In this document: positions 1 to 12,197 of the stretch, piece by piece
Layout of the letters: the number at the start of each line of letters is the position of its first letter
How positions within the stretch are numbered: the stretch's first letter is position 1
Assembly (NCBI GenBank): GCA_958295665.1
Contig: OY282559.1
Coordinates: 246,632,764 to 246,696,763, forward strand
Direction: 5' to 3'
DNA: 64,000 nucleotides
Origin: Tipula vernalis
Lineage: Eukaryota > Arthropoda > Insecta > Diptera > Tipulidae
The notes under the pieces: model-generated
Databases searched by the model: none
Told to the model about the DNA's origin: nothing
The model's input: only the letters and a program-made list of their open reading frames with translations
Program-made: the position numbers and the translations under genes

Positions 1-686
1 TGTATTTTGCACTTAAAGCACAATAAAACACCACTTTCATCTAGCCTTTACAGTAGCTTGATAAAACGCTCGGAAAATTCATTTTCAACCTGTGGTCCTA
101 TCATGGGGGCCGTTTTTCTGGATCCCAGATATCAAGCTCTTCTTTCGTCATCTGAAAAAAATGTGGCCAAGAAACATTTAGCCAAGTTACACAACCATAT
201 GGATTGTATCACTTCAACAAATGCACAGGTGTCTTCCCTTGCTACTGGAGAACGAAACGAAGACGAACATGTAAATTCATCTAGTGAAGGAGCGGCTTCT
301 GAAGATATTTTAATTTCTGTTTTGAAACAGAAATCTAAATATCCCGCCCCGTTAATTCAAATACGCTCTCCATTAGTCAAACAAATCAAATTGCTTCGCT
401 GCTAAATAACTTTGAAAAAGTAGAGCAAGCTAGCTCCCTAGAGCTTCCTAGCAATTCAAATATTAACATTCTAGAGTATTGGAGTCAACGCGACGCAAAC
501 GATATTCTGTCGAAGATTGCTAAAGTGGTTCTTGTTGTTCCGGGCACACAAGTCTCTGTTGAACGACTATTTTCCATTTTAAAGTGGATATTATCTGATA
601 AACGAAACCAAATTGATGAAAAGGTACTCGAAGATACTTTACTAATAATAGCACAGCATTATTCAGATAAACATAAAAATGATTAA
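1..686 (+). pseudogene. hAT transposase, C-terminal part, frameshifted and cut by the window edge
   Basis: The reading frame is open from the window edge to 405 and encodes the segment MGAVFLDPRYQALL, typical of hAT transposases just before the C-terminal dimerisation region. From about 357 the homology continues in a different frame to a stop at 684-686. That second part has the hATC signature: ILEYWSQ, then VSVERLFSILKWILSDKRNQ. The two frames overlap, so one small indel separates them and the gene is broken. The N-terminal part (BED finger, first catalytic Asp) lies outside the window. hAT transposases cut and paste DNA as dimers or octamers in the nucleus. I am confident of the superfamily, less so of the family within it. 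Confidence 0.85.
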
Positions 687-1335
687 TAAAATTAATAACA
701 ATTAATTATTATATGCAATATTATATTTTATTATTATATTCAATTCCTTTTAAATTATTTTATTTTGTGATATTTTATTTATTTTTATTTTTTTAAGCTA
801 ACCTCACATTAAAATTTGTGAGTATGAATTATAATAAAATAAAGGAACTGAGACTGAATTAAAAGACATATTTTTATTTTAGAGAACGTAATCCATTTGA
901 TAATGAATTTTTTGGTTTAGATCTTTCGAAAAACTCACAGGATCTATAATCTGGTATTAGTTTCTAGTTCTCACACCACTTCTACATAGAAAAATTGTAA
1001 ATTCTTGAAAACTTAAAATTCTCGAAGGATGTGGTTCCTTCGAAGGATGTAGTTACGCTAGTCCCGCGGTGGATTAAACGAACACACTATCAATCACTCT
1101 ATATCGTACGATCCTACGATCTAAGTAATTTTCTATATAAACTTCAAATTCAATTTAAAAAAAAAATTAAAATTAAAAAAAAAAATATTCTATGTACCAA
1201 TAAATAACGTTTTAACGGAACGAAATTTTTTGCTTTTTAAGTTATGTACCAGTAACCGTAACCGTAACGAAATTTAATGTCCAAGTGTAACGAAATTAAT
1301 AACGTTACAATTTTTTTTCCGGTATGCCAACACTG
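1..1335 (+). mobile_element. hAT element, 3' part, ending in a CAGTGTTGGCAT terminal repeat
   Basis: About 640 bp after the transposase stop, 1324-1335 reads ATGCCAACACTG, the reverse complement of CAGTGTTGGCAT. hAT ends typically start CAGTG. I infer that this is the right terminal inverted repeat of the element holding the transposase at 1-686; the left end is outside the window, so pairing cannot be checked. The 3' non-coding part is very AT-rich, with a short tandem CGTAACCGTAACCGTAAC near 1255-1270. Confidence 0.55.
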
Positions 1336-1810
1336 GTGCAAATCAACTAAATTAAAAATTGATCTAAATAAGTATAGTATTATTGGTATATTATTGGTTA
1401 TAGAAACCAATTTATTTTGGTAAATCCAAATGCCAACACCAAATATCCAACTACAGTTGAGGATTTTGTTGGTTGGTCAATGTCATTGGCCTTCACTCAA
1501 GACCGTGAAATTGGACGTGGTTAAATTTAACCTCATCTATAAATTATCATATATTGGCCGAGCGTGATTTCTCGCTAACTACCAGGGTTACCGCTTTAGA
1601 ATTCCTACCGTATAAACCAATACGAGATAGTCATCATAAAAGTCAGCGGAATTTCAAGAACGGATTTTGTGCTGACCTTCATTTCCTCATGGCGTGAAAT
1701 TATATTAACCGTTTGGATTACAGTGTTGTTTGTTGTGAAAAAAAAAACCTAGAATCTATAGTGTTCTAGTAAAATCTTATAGTTAAATTGCTCTTATATT
1801 TATTTATTGT

Positions 1811-2056
1811 TGTTCTTAAATTTTCTGAAAATTAGTGTTTTTGTGAGTGTGTGAGCCTTTGTATTAGTGGAAAGGAAAAAAAAAATATATTTCGAACAAT
1901 TCGTGATTGGACATCGAAGAATCTAAAAATAATAATAATATTTTGTCGTCCAAGTGAACTAATTTCATTAAGGGTCCTTGGGCTGTGGCCAGTAGGGACT
2001 GTTTCTTTCAGCTTCAACGTCGCGGAGCGCTTTGCAGACTTTGAAGGGTGAGTAAA
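1811..2056 (+). other. possible 5' exon ending at a splice donor
   Basis: A GC-richer block (about 1960-2050) inside AT-rich sequence ends with GAAGGGTGAGTAAATT, a near-perfect splice donor (GTGAGT) at about 2051-2056. Frame 1851-2051 stays open up to the donor. No protein motif is recognisable, so it could be a non-coding first exon, an exon of a host gene whose rest lies elsewhere, or chance. Confidence 0.2.
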
Positions 2057-4862
2057 TTTTTTTTGTCTGGTAAATTTTTCATATAATAAATTGGATACCT
2101 GGGCGTACAAACAGTTAACCGCGAATTAGATTGTGAATGTTATACAATCTATTACAGTCCAGTTAGTGGTTCATACTATTGTGTAAGTTAGTATGAAGGC
2201 TCTCACGCAGTTAGTTTTTTTTTCCTCCCAAATTAAAGTTACATAATTAATGTTTGTATAAAATTTCAATCCTATAATTTATCATTAATCAGTTTATATA
2301 ATTACCTAAGTTTATTTTTAATTACCGAAAGATTATTTAAATTAGTATACTATCGATCTCGAATGTTTTCTTTGGTTAAATAAACGGGTTTGGTAACTTA
2401 ACTTTACTGTTTTTATTTTCGTTAATCGTAATAGGTAAATACTAGGTAATATGAATTGTTGAATTACGTCGATGGAGGGAGGGTTGGGGAACTTGCGGGA
2501 TTCCAGGGGGGGCCAAATAAGACATCTCGTGATGTTCACATGGTAAAAACCACTTGAGTGGATTGGTACTGGTTTCGTCTTGGTCATTTCGTATTTCTTT
2601 TTTTGTCTCTTTCTTCTTCTTATTATTTATTTGATTTTGTTGCACATGATAATATTTAAGTTTTGTAACATAGTTGGGGTTGCTGTCTAACGTACCCGCC
2701 CAGCCGGAGCTCCCGGAATTTAATATGAGAAAGCATGTGCAGGTTCAGCAGCCTGGGTTACAAAAATTACTAGAATTCCAGCATAATTAAAAATATTACT
2801 GGAAATTAACAAGAAAATAACAAAAATTTAATTTTGAATGCAATGTATTTTTAAATTTAACTAAAAATTCACTGGATTAAAACGAATGCTTAAATTTTAT
2901 CATTTTTACCTTTTGGACGTTTAAACTTAATGAGATAATTCAACCCATAAACGAAAATACGTTATTCTTAAGTAACTTCAACGGGATGATAAACTACAAT
3001 AACTCAAAAACAAAAACCTAGAGTAAAACTAGTTGATTCAATATCAAAATGAGACATTAGAAATCAATAAAGAACCGAACAAGGAATTAAACTAAATCAG
3101 GAATACCTACACTATTTACATATTCGAAACATTGGAAAAGTTCAAAAACTGGCCACGGTACATTAAATTAGTAGCAGCATCGATATTGGAATCGTAACGC
3201 GACTATTGTCATCTTAATACTTGTATTGGACAAACGTAAGAGGAAGATAGTCAACCTGATACCACTTGGGATGGAGACGAGGATTTTTTTAAAGGGGCAA
3301 GGGTTAAGAGTCAGTCAGTCATGTAGGCCAAACAACTAGAGTTGCAACCTCAATTACAACTTTGCAAATCAAATTAGATACTTTAGTTTTTAACGTTTTT
3401 ATATTTCCGCACAATTTGTAATCTAACAATTTGTTATATAAAAGAATATAATTAACATAAAATTAGTCTGAAGTTTGAGATTAAATAAAGTTGGACATAC
3501 GTAAGTTCAAAAAACTTAAATAAGTGATGTAGGTTCTTAAGATTTTCAGGTGCAGCAGGCAGGATAATAACTCAGTATCGTAAGATGATTTGGGTTCAAT
3601 GAAAACGATAAAGCTAGATTGTTGAAACGGTACAGGTACCATGGCCCACGGATTACATAAAATAATTGTTATTAGTATAAGTCCTTGAAATTTCATTAAA
3701 TTTTCATTTTCTTAATAATATAAAAATATTTCAAAAATGGAATTTAAAAAATAAGGAAATTAGGAAAATATTCCAAACTACAATTCTATTTACGAATGCC
3801 CTAGGTAACCATTAAATTAATACTTCTGCTTTCGTAATGTGAAAATTACAGTAAATTTACCATTAGAGTTTGCATAACACCCAACATACAAAAAGAAATG
3901 AACTTTCTCAACAAAAATGTTATCTATTATCCTATTCCACAATTAAATTGTTGACTCGATGAATATTTAGCACAACCGCAATCGCGTATTAAAAATCGTG
4001 ATTTCATTCCTAGTGACACAACCACACAATCCAATTAGGTATTTTGTTTCTATTGATTACATTAATACATAAGATTACCATCATTCGTCATTTTCATTCA
4101 GTCAATATTCATATTTTATTTTAATTAAAAACTTTTGTAGTAAATAAATCGGTAAATTTTATTTTTCAATTAACATTCGGCTTATTTTTGTTTTGTTATT
4201 GTATGTAGAAATGATATTTTCTTCGCGCGTGAAATAAATATTGAAACTGATTCGTTTTGGTGTAATTGTGGTAAAATCATTTTTTTTCTCACGTACAACA
4301 AAATGAATTAAATATTTTATAGATTGTCATTTATTTATTTGTGTACATAAATATTATTATAAAATAAATAGAATTTTACACGGATATTAAATGAAATAAA
4401 TAAATATTTTTTTTTTAAATGCGCGAAAATAAGAGAAATAAATAAAAAAAAAATGTAAGTACATATGTGTATTACACAGAAAGATACTAGCCCACCTATC
4501 GAAAAAGCTGGAGAAACATTATCCAAGACACTAAATTAGTGTAAACTGTTGTTTAGTCATGCTACTAGTGGCTAGGTGGTAGCACAATATTTGTTGAGTA
4601 AATTTTGAGCAATTTTCGGTAGAAAACTTTGATAAAATGTGTAAAATGTTTAATTGAAATATTTTAGAATTGAGATTGAGTGATTTTCTATAAAATTAAA
4701 TTTTATTTGAAATTAACTTTTCTCTTATAACATTGTGTTCTGTAGTTTGATATTCACGCGTCGCTTAATAATTTATGTTATCACATAAACATAAACAAAT
4801 GGGTTTGGATACAGTTTGCTACTGTACCCTTAGCTTTTGTTCACTAAAAAAAATCGACTGTC

Positions 4863-5267
4863 TAATAGCTGATTTACATTTAATCTTTTGCTCTTTTCCA
4901 AAAGACAAAAGATGTACGACAAAAATTGAATTTTTGTATGACTTCCTTGTATTAAAGTGAGAACATATTAATCAATACAATTTACTACAACAAACAACTT
5001 TTGGTAATATTTATTTATATTTTATATTTATATGTATTTATTGGTGAAAAAAATGGAAAAATCTGAAAAAGTTTAACTGGTTTATCTTTCCGTAAAATTT
5101 GCTCAAAATTTATGAAATCATAGTAGCATTTTCAAATGAAAAAATGAAATTTTGAGTATGGTCGTCTCATTTTTTTATATGGATAAAATATATTTGCACT
5201 TTTCTTTGTTTACTATTCTTTTGGAATAGAACGAAAAGAATGAATTTAAATTGTAAATCAGCTATTA
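4863..5267. repeat. fold-back (inverted repeat) structure, possible MITE
   Basis: The arm at 4863-4904 begins TAATAGCTGATTTACA and recurs in reverse complement, with small gaps, at 5218-5267. The arms share AATAGCTGATTTACA and TTCCAAAAG at their two ends. The loop is about 310 bp and non-coding. No target duplication was found. Confidence 0.4.
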
Positions 5268-5933
5268 TAAAAAATTGTAATTCTAAATTGTTGGTGTAAC
5301 ATAAATATATAGCTATATTTCATAATACTTATCAGGCTTGTATACTCAAACCAATGCCTTCTAGAATATATATTTTCTAAACGGCATTGCTCAAATACAA
5401 TATACGTACCACTACCACATACATAACACACACATTACACATTATGTTTTATGTTATCTAATATTTTAATGTAAGTATGTTTTGTTTTTTCTTCATTCTC
5501 ATTTTATAAAATTCGCTAAAACAAATCAACGATACGTCGTTCATATACTAATTTTAATTTTTTATCTTTACTCTGGTTTCTCTTCAATTGTCGAATAAAT
5601 CTTTCGCCTTTTACTAAAGATTTCCGTGGAGAGGAGCATTCAAATGAGTCTAAATTTGAATTTTTGCAGTACCTAACGCAAGTTGGGTCATAAACTCATA
5701 AACATAGTTTAATACACGTTTCATGGTTGTGTTGGAATTTTTGATACAATTGTACTTTTTTCGATACAATTAATTTCTAAAAGTATAAATAATACAAGCC
5801 AGTAGCCACTTAGCCAGTACACTGATCAGTGCTGTCGAAGTGAGTACAATCGGAGTATTTGTACAGATTGTACTACTTTCCCTTAGTGCTTAGGCTTACT
5901 CCTGTACTCCGCTATTTTATTTTGTACTCCCCC

Positions 5934-6161
5934 AAAACCAACAAAAATGTTTATACAAGCCAAACAGTAGAAACACTTAAGATATAAAAAAGTACGTTAA
6001 GGCTTAGTATTAGTGATGAATATAAATAAATCAGAAAGTATATATACACAAAACAAATAAGTATAGGTGATAGATTCATAATAAATATAGTGTACATTTT
6101 TTTGATAGGATCTGTGTAAGGAGCGAACGAGACGGCTTGTATAAACATTTTTGTTGGTTTT
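5934..6161. repeat. perfect 28-bp inverted repeat (stem-loop)
   Basis: The 28 bases at 5934-5961 (starting AAAACCAACAAAAATG) reappear exactly in reverse complement at 6134-6161, separated by 172 bp. It lies about 100 bp inside the left end of the non-autonomous hAT-like element. Perfect arms in otherwise decayed DNA suggest recent origin, gene conversion or constraint. Confidence 0.8.
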
Positions 6162-7029
6162 GACTCCCCTGTTCTAATAATACTTTGACACAATATTTTA
6201 ACTTATCGGCTTTTGCTTCCAATAATTATAATATTTAGTTAGGGGATATATGGCTTTCTCATAAAGCATTATTTCAAAACTAATTTATAATGGTTTCTGT
6301 CATTTTCAGGCAAAAACCAATCCAACAGTTCTCTTGCAGTAAGGAATTAGTAATTTTAGCAAACAATATCAATTCAAAAATGTCTAAATTGTGAACTTAA
6401 TTACTTCAACTTGACACAGCTATTTTTTCAGAATCTGAATGTTAGTTGGTAAAACTTATAAAAAGATAATTCCGAGTTTTTTACAACTTTACAACTTCAG
6501 ATAAACTCAAAAATGACAAAGATTACCTGATTTTACCAAAAAAATTATCAATTTTGACTAAATATTTAGATTAGAACCTCCTGAGTACAAAAATTATGGT
6601 GCAAAAAAAATTATGAGGTCATTTAGCCATACCGCACATAAACGATGTATGGAAAATAAAATTTCTTAAGCTTAGATTAGCACTTCTATATAAAAATAAC
6701 GCTATAAGCGTTAATCTTTCCAGATTGGAAAGTTGTAAGGAAGTCTGGATTTATGTAGTGTGATACGGGAATTTCATTCGTTCAATACGCTTTGACATCA
6801 ATATTTTTAATCCTTTTTTTACAATTGAATAAAATCCAGATTCCCAGACATATTTCTTGTCTGGCAAGGTTAAATGCTGACAGCATAAATTGTCTTTCAG
6901 TTTTATTTTGGCATTCTCCTTCTCGTCTACTTAGATAGGGTCTAGGTAGGAATAGTGTGACCAGACGTCCTGTTTTCTCTGGAGATGTTGTGGGTTTTCA
7001 AACTTCTGTGGCCATCCACGTGATTTAAT

Positions 7030-8140
7030 ATGTTAAAGGTTAGGAATTATTTATATAGAATCGCTTAACATATCCGAAATAAAATTTCACTAAAATATAA
7101 ACATAAAGGTGTGTATTCCGGTCGGTGACGGAGGCGAACCAAATTGCCTGGGTTACCTGTGTATGGAAAACCAAAATTTGGTAAAACTAATTTTTGATTT
7201 ATGGTATGATCATAATACCATTAGTATGAGTAGTGTTCCAAAATAATTCTTGCCGTTGGACCATGTTTTATATTAAAAATTCTGATCCCCTTACCTTACG
7301 GCAGAAAATTTTTTCAGGCCATGAAATAATGATATGTTTTATAATAGGAACTATTTATAGAATTTACAAAATATCGTAGATAATAAATTTCACTAAAATC
7401 CATCAACAAATGTGCTTGTTCCATCCATTTGATGCTGGAGACTAGTTTGAATTATAGCTAAGTATGATATACAAATAAATTTGGTGAATATCATTTTTGA
7501 TTTAAAGTTTTAACTCAAAAATATCCTGAATTTAAGCCATGGTTTAATTAAGAAATCCGACTTCAGATGATATGGAGAAAAGAATTTTCCAGAGCCGAAA
7601 CTAAAAAATTGTATATTAGAAACTATGTACTTGAATAATCGATTTAACATCTCAAATCTCAGCGCCACTTAGTTTTATTTGAAGCTGGAGACTTAGTACA
7701 CTACCTGGATTGGTTTTCTATGTAAAAAAAAAAAATTGGTGAAACAATGTTTCTGATAAATGGCATCAACCAAAAAATTATTAGTGGTATTCCGCAATAT
7801 TTATTAAATTTGGCTCTTATTTTATTTAAAATAACAAATCCGACCCCAAATAAGGTGACTCAAGAAATTTTCAGAGCGTGAATAATTCGGTTCTATATTA
7901 GCAACTACTGATAGAATCGACCATTGACAAACATGCTCTGGTGCTTGAACCTGGGAATGTATAGTAAGGGCCTGGAGTGGGTATGAAAGAAAAAAATAAT
8001 TTTTTTTTTTTTTGGCAAATCTGATTTCCCGAAATTTGTTTCTAAAAACCACAGGGTCATTATAGTGTCTTGCAATATTTGTTGAGTTCTGACAATGTTT
8101 CATTTAAGAAACTTCTTCCCTGACCCAAATGGTACTACTG
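7030..8140. repeat. degenerate tandem array, unit about 270 bp, four copies
   Basis: Several landmarks recur in the same order. An AGNAACTA-like motif lies near 7040, 7346, 7617 and 7900. A TTGGT(A/G)AA-type motif lies near 7178, 7479, 7734 and (weakly) 8000. An AAATTTTTTCAG/GAATTTTCCAGAG/GAAATTTTCAGAG motif lies near 7306, 7583 and 7866. The spacing is 250-310 bp. Copies are diverged and judged by eye. Confidence 0.5.
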
Positions 8141-9507
8141 TGATTACGCACAAATTCCGTTGAAGTTTATTTTCTGACTTAACCAATATATTTGATGATC
8201 AATGAATTAATTGTAACACCTCCAAATTATTAGTCAAGTTAGCAGGTTTAATACTTTTCAAGAAGAGATTTCACCATGTGCAAGTTTTATGACCAGTCGT
8301 CGCCACCAAACCAATTTTATTTAATAATCTTTTCAGACTTCGTCTAGGTTTAGTAATTTATGACCTGGTCATCCTAGGTACCTACTGTGGTATCGTCTGG
8401 CAATGACATTTCTTTAAATTGCACCAAAATATCTTCCAATTATGACAAACATAATCGCATATTAGACAACGTGTCTGAATTGGGCATATCTGCCAAAATT
8501 CCGATGTTGAAAATGAAAAGGGTTTGAAGCTAAAGTTTCGCTGATCGATATTCTTCTCTACGAGAAAAACTTAAAAATCTCAATCTGTGATTTCGTGGAA
8601 AGTTGTGGCCGCGTTAAAAACTATTTAGCTCGAGCAGTAATACCGAGCTTAACGCTTTAATAGTAAAATAGATAAAGAGCTCTAAACCAATAAATAAAAC
8701 AGTTTTCTTTTAATATTCAAATTTGGATTAAAAACAACAACAATTATTTATGTCTAAGGTGTAACTAACGCATTTCTTGTGCACTCCCTTCTGTCTAGAA
8801 ATACGCCCCTGAAAATTTGAGACGTACTCCGTTTAAAGTTTTCAGAGCGACAGCACTGACCCTGATTCTCTAAAAAATAAGATAATGTGTAAATGGTAGC
8901 CGCTAGCCGGTAGGCTTGTGAAAAGCATAGCTACTTTTATGAGTTTGCTATTTCTCGGCAGTATTGCCAAGTTTTCTAAAACTAAATTCCCACATGTAAA
9001 ACCTATATATTTTCCCTTTTTCCCCCTCAAAACGGAACTAAATTTCCCACGTTTTTTCCCTCCACTATATTTAGCATTTTATCTGATTTTTCCCATAATA
9101 TAAGTCTATTTTCCTTGTTTTTCTCCTCTTCACATGCATAAAGAAGGAAAAAAATTAATTTTAATAAAATGTATAGAAGAATGTACAATTACAATTGTCT
9201 AAATAAATCGGTACAAAAAACAAATTGACTAGCGGTACAATTGGGTTACAATTCAATTAAACATACTCGCAACATATAGATTACATATCACATTTAATTC
9301 AGTTATGTATGTAAATAAAAAGAATTATTTAATAAAATATATATTACATATTTAATTCAATTAAAGTAAATTGTAAATAATTATGTATATACATACATAC
9401 GTAGATAAAATAATTATTTAATCTTTGAGATTTAAAAAAGCGTACATATTTTTCGCCGTAAACAATTCGTAATGGATTTCTTTGGGCTCGAAAGTTAAAC
9501 AATTATT

Positions 9508-11502
9508 TTATTGACTATTTAATGCCGATTTAAGGACACACAAGGAGTTTAAAGTCTCTTCACACAGCTTGTTCCTTTTTTTAGACTTAATATCGGTTAC
9601 CATCGAAAATATGCGCTCTGCATCAGCATTGGAATGTGGTAACGTTAATGTAAATATAACGACTTTCTTTATATTTGGGAACAACAGTTCACCATTTAAG
9701 GCCCTTTTGGAACAAATGGCCTTCCAAAACTCTTCGACACACAATGAACTTAAAGTTTCTTTCTGTGTCTCAGAAAATTGGAAAGGAATATTCTTCCACT
9801 CATCCTCCAAATTATGTTTAATGCATGTTACGTATTTGGATATTTCTTTCAAATTTTTAGCAAATCTACTATTATTGATATTTAGTGCTACACTGGGGTT
9901 TAAAAATTCCACAGCTTTAAAAAATTTGCTATTTAAAGGAAATTTGGCTAATATTTTTTCTATACAAATTTCCAAAAACTTGGAACATTTGCCTTTTACC
10001 TCGAATTGTTGACTTTCAGATAAATTTTGTTCAATGTAAACTGTAAACGTAGTGTCAAATTCAATTTCAGATATTTGTAACTTGTTATCGCCATTCACTA
10101 GTTCACGAAAATGTAATATTTCTCCTGTAGCAATCAACTGGATTATTTCCGACTTTAAAATACTATATCTTCCAATAATGATCAGTAAATTGTTCGATTC
10201 TTCATACAATTTATGAATAAGCACATTTTCGCTTTGGAAACAAGCATTAAAACGAATAAAATAGTTCATTATGTTTTTTAGAAAGAGCAAATATGCCTTT
10301 GTTTCGACGTTTTCAAATAAACTTAAAATTGTTTGCACCTTTTTCCGGTTCGTTAAATTAGCATTATATATAAAAAAGTGATGCAAAACTGTCCAATTTT
10401 CTAAGATTTTAACGATGCATGGATCCATACCAAGCCATCGGGTAGGTGCTGGTGATAAAATTTTAGTTTGAGCGACTTCGAAATATTCCTGAAACTCCTT
10501 TAAAATGGTACAGCTTTTCGGGCTCTCCGACATGTAAGTACCACAACTTCTGAGAAATTGTTCTATGCTCTCTGGAATTGAACTTATTGCCGATTTTACC
10601 ACAAGTGCCGCTGAATGGCATATGCATTTTAAAATGAGAATTTCGTGGTGGCTTCCAATTTCTTGTTGTAACAAACTGTAAACCGAGTTGTACTCACCAA
10701 TCATGACAGACGCGTTATCAGATGCCATAACGATAATATTGCTCATACTTACATTTCGATTTTTGAAACATAATTTAATTTTTTCGAAAATTTTTATTGC
10801 TGTGCAATTCACCGCGTCGATGTTAACTAGTTCCAATAACTGAGTTTGCATTTGAAAATTTTTGACGTACCTAACCAAAATGCAAATATTTTTCATATTA
10901 GAAATATCGGTGGATTCGTCAACGAAAATTGAGAAATCATTATTTTGAAGAATGTTGGTTAACTCGCGATCTTCAGCTTTAGCAAGCACTTGTGATAAAA
11001 CATTTGTTAATTTTGTTCTACCCAAGTCTGGTGCAACTTTTTTTAGAAGTGGTATCAAATGGTCTATCACATGGAGTGCAACAATATGCTCCGCGAAGAA
11101 GCTCGTAAGTAATATTTCCGCATACTTCACCTTTTTTTTATGATTTGTCTCACTTTCCATAAATGCAGTTATTGCTGGATTATGCGTCATATTTTCGAAA
11201 TTGATTTAATGGTTTTTTCCATATAAATGTTTATTTAATTCACTGGCACCGCACACCAGATTACTTTTGCAAGCCTTGCAATAAGCTTTGTATGAATTGT
11301 CTTTTACCGGTAGAAGCCAATTTTTAAATTTTGGGACACTCATCCAAACTTTCTGAAATTTCTTCTGTCTGGCTGTACCTACTTTCCTTTTTGATTTTTT
11401 TACTGGCGTTGTATACTGTAGATCGATATCAGTATCATCTTCTGTTTCTGTATCAACGTTTCCACTTAGAGAAGACTTTGTCGACATCGTAGATTCACAC
11501 AT
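9508..11502 (-). pseudogene. hAT transposase, full length, one premature stop
   Basis: The frame from the ATG at 11502 to the stop at 9508 is 665 codons with a single in-frame TAA at 11206-11208. The start was chosen because a good acceptor (TTTGTAG) lies just upstream, ending at 11511, implying a 5'UTR intron whose donor is probably near 11583. Codons 1-98 hold a BED-like zinc finger (CKACKSN, then HLYGKNH). After the stop come FSIFVDESTD (likely first catalytic Asp, about residue 195), MASDNASVMIG (second, about 262), CICHSAALV, PTRWLG, and the C-terminal dimerisation region EFWKAI...PHSNADAERIFSM. hAT transposases excise DNA through hairpins on flanking DNA. One point mutation could have inactivated it; readthrough or an internal start after the stop would lose the finger. 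Confidence 0.85.
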
Positions 11503-11807
11503 TTCTAACACTACAAACAAACCAATTGTTAAATACAGTGCTTTAATTTAATTACACATTTTCTATAAACTTATTTACTTACATGCTACCAATATTTTTA
11601 AAATAATTTCCGGTTTAATTAATAAAAATTACACATTAATTGCATATACACTTATTTACTGACACAGTTTGCAACTACATATTCGACCGTTATCAAACTC
11701 GAATTTCTTGTGAAGAAAAAATGATCTGACAGATAATAATTTCAAACTTATTATCAAAAAGACCGTCAATTCAATATAAAAAACACCTGTGAACCATTAA
11801 GAGTAGG

Positions 11808-11897
11808 ATAATTTGAATTTAATTTTATTTTATTTTTATAATTTGAATTTAATTTACTTTTATTTCTATAATTTGAATTTAATTTTTTTTTAACTTT
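11808..11897. repeat. 30-bp tandem repeat, three units
   Basis: ATAATTTGAATTTAATTT recurs at 11808, 11838 and 11868 with an exact 30-bp period; the remainder of each unit is T-rich and varies. It lies inside the hAT element, upstream of its transposase and close to its right end. Confidence 0.8.
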
Positions 11898-12197
11898 AAT
11901 TTCATTTTTCCCGCAATTTTCCCTCATCCCTTTTTATCCCGCAAGAGCATCAATATTCCCTCAAAAGGATTTGGCAACACTGTTCTCGGTTTGACTTATA
12001 TTAGTTGTGATCCAGTCGACCACCGCAAGTACTTATAAGTACTTAGGTTTGTTTCCTTGCTTAAACGAACTACTCGTAACTGCTCATGCTATTTTATCAT
12101 GAGCAGCTAGAAGCAGTTACGTCAAATTTATCCGCTAGGTGGATTAGTGAAGAAATAATTGTTGTTGTTGCTGGGCTTATGTCAAAAAAAAAATTTC

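Larger units (their letters stand above)
1336..5826. other. AT-rich stretch with no recognisable gene
   Basis: Open frames here are short, in AT-rich sequence, and show no protein motif I recognise. Two items are listed separately: a GC-richer block ending in a splice-donor-like sequence near 2056, and a fold-back structure at 4863-5267. A GC-richer patch at 2455-2560 and another at 2690-2755 have no readable content. Confidence 0.5.
5827..8858. mobile_element. non-autonomous hAT-like element with 8-bp target duplication
   Basis: The ends are inverted: CAGTGCTGTCG at 5827-5837 and CGACAGCACTG at 8848-8858. The flanking octamers are ACACTGAT (5819-5826) and ACCCTGAT (8859-8866), an 8-bp target duplication with one mismatch; CAG ends plus 8-bp duplications are hAT hallmarks. 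GTACTC-type subterminal repeats occur near both ends. No transposase fragment is readable in the 3 kb interior, which instead holds a 28-bp perfect inverted repeat and a degenerate tandem array. It sits in the left terminal repeat of the Harbinger element. Confidence 0.65.
8960..11982 (-). mobile_element. autonomous-type hAT element with 8-bp target duplication
   Basis: The ends read CAGTATTGCCAA (8959-8970) and TTGGCAACACTG (11971-11982), inverted copies with one mismatch. The flanks TTCTCGGC (8952-8959) and TTCTCGGT (11983-11990) form an 8-bp duplication with one mismatch. The 3.0 kb element has one transposase gene on the minus strand with a single stop codon, and looks like one of the younger insertions here. 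It sits in the left terminal repeat of the Harbinger element. Confidence 0.8.
8859..12045. repeat. left terminal inverted repeat of the Harbinger element, interrupted
   Basis: The segments 8859-8958 and 11983-12045 together match the reverse complement of 14699-14849. The innermost 35 or so bases (around CAGTCGACCACCGCAAGT and the palindrome AGTACTTATAAGTACT) are virtually identical between the ends. The insertion between them is the autonomous hAT at 8960-11982. Confidence 0.75.

Noticed and set aside
2690..2760. tRNA-like or SINE head (GC-rich patch with AGGTTCAGCAGCC)
   Set aside because: The A-box and B-box do not fit consensus and no cloverleaf can be drawn.
9569..10012. 147-codon open frame on the plus strand inside the hAT transposase
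   Set aside because: It is antisense to the conserved transposase, has no motif of its own and is explained as a shadow frame.
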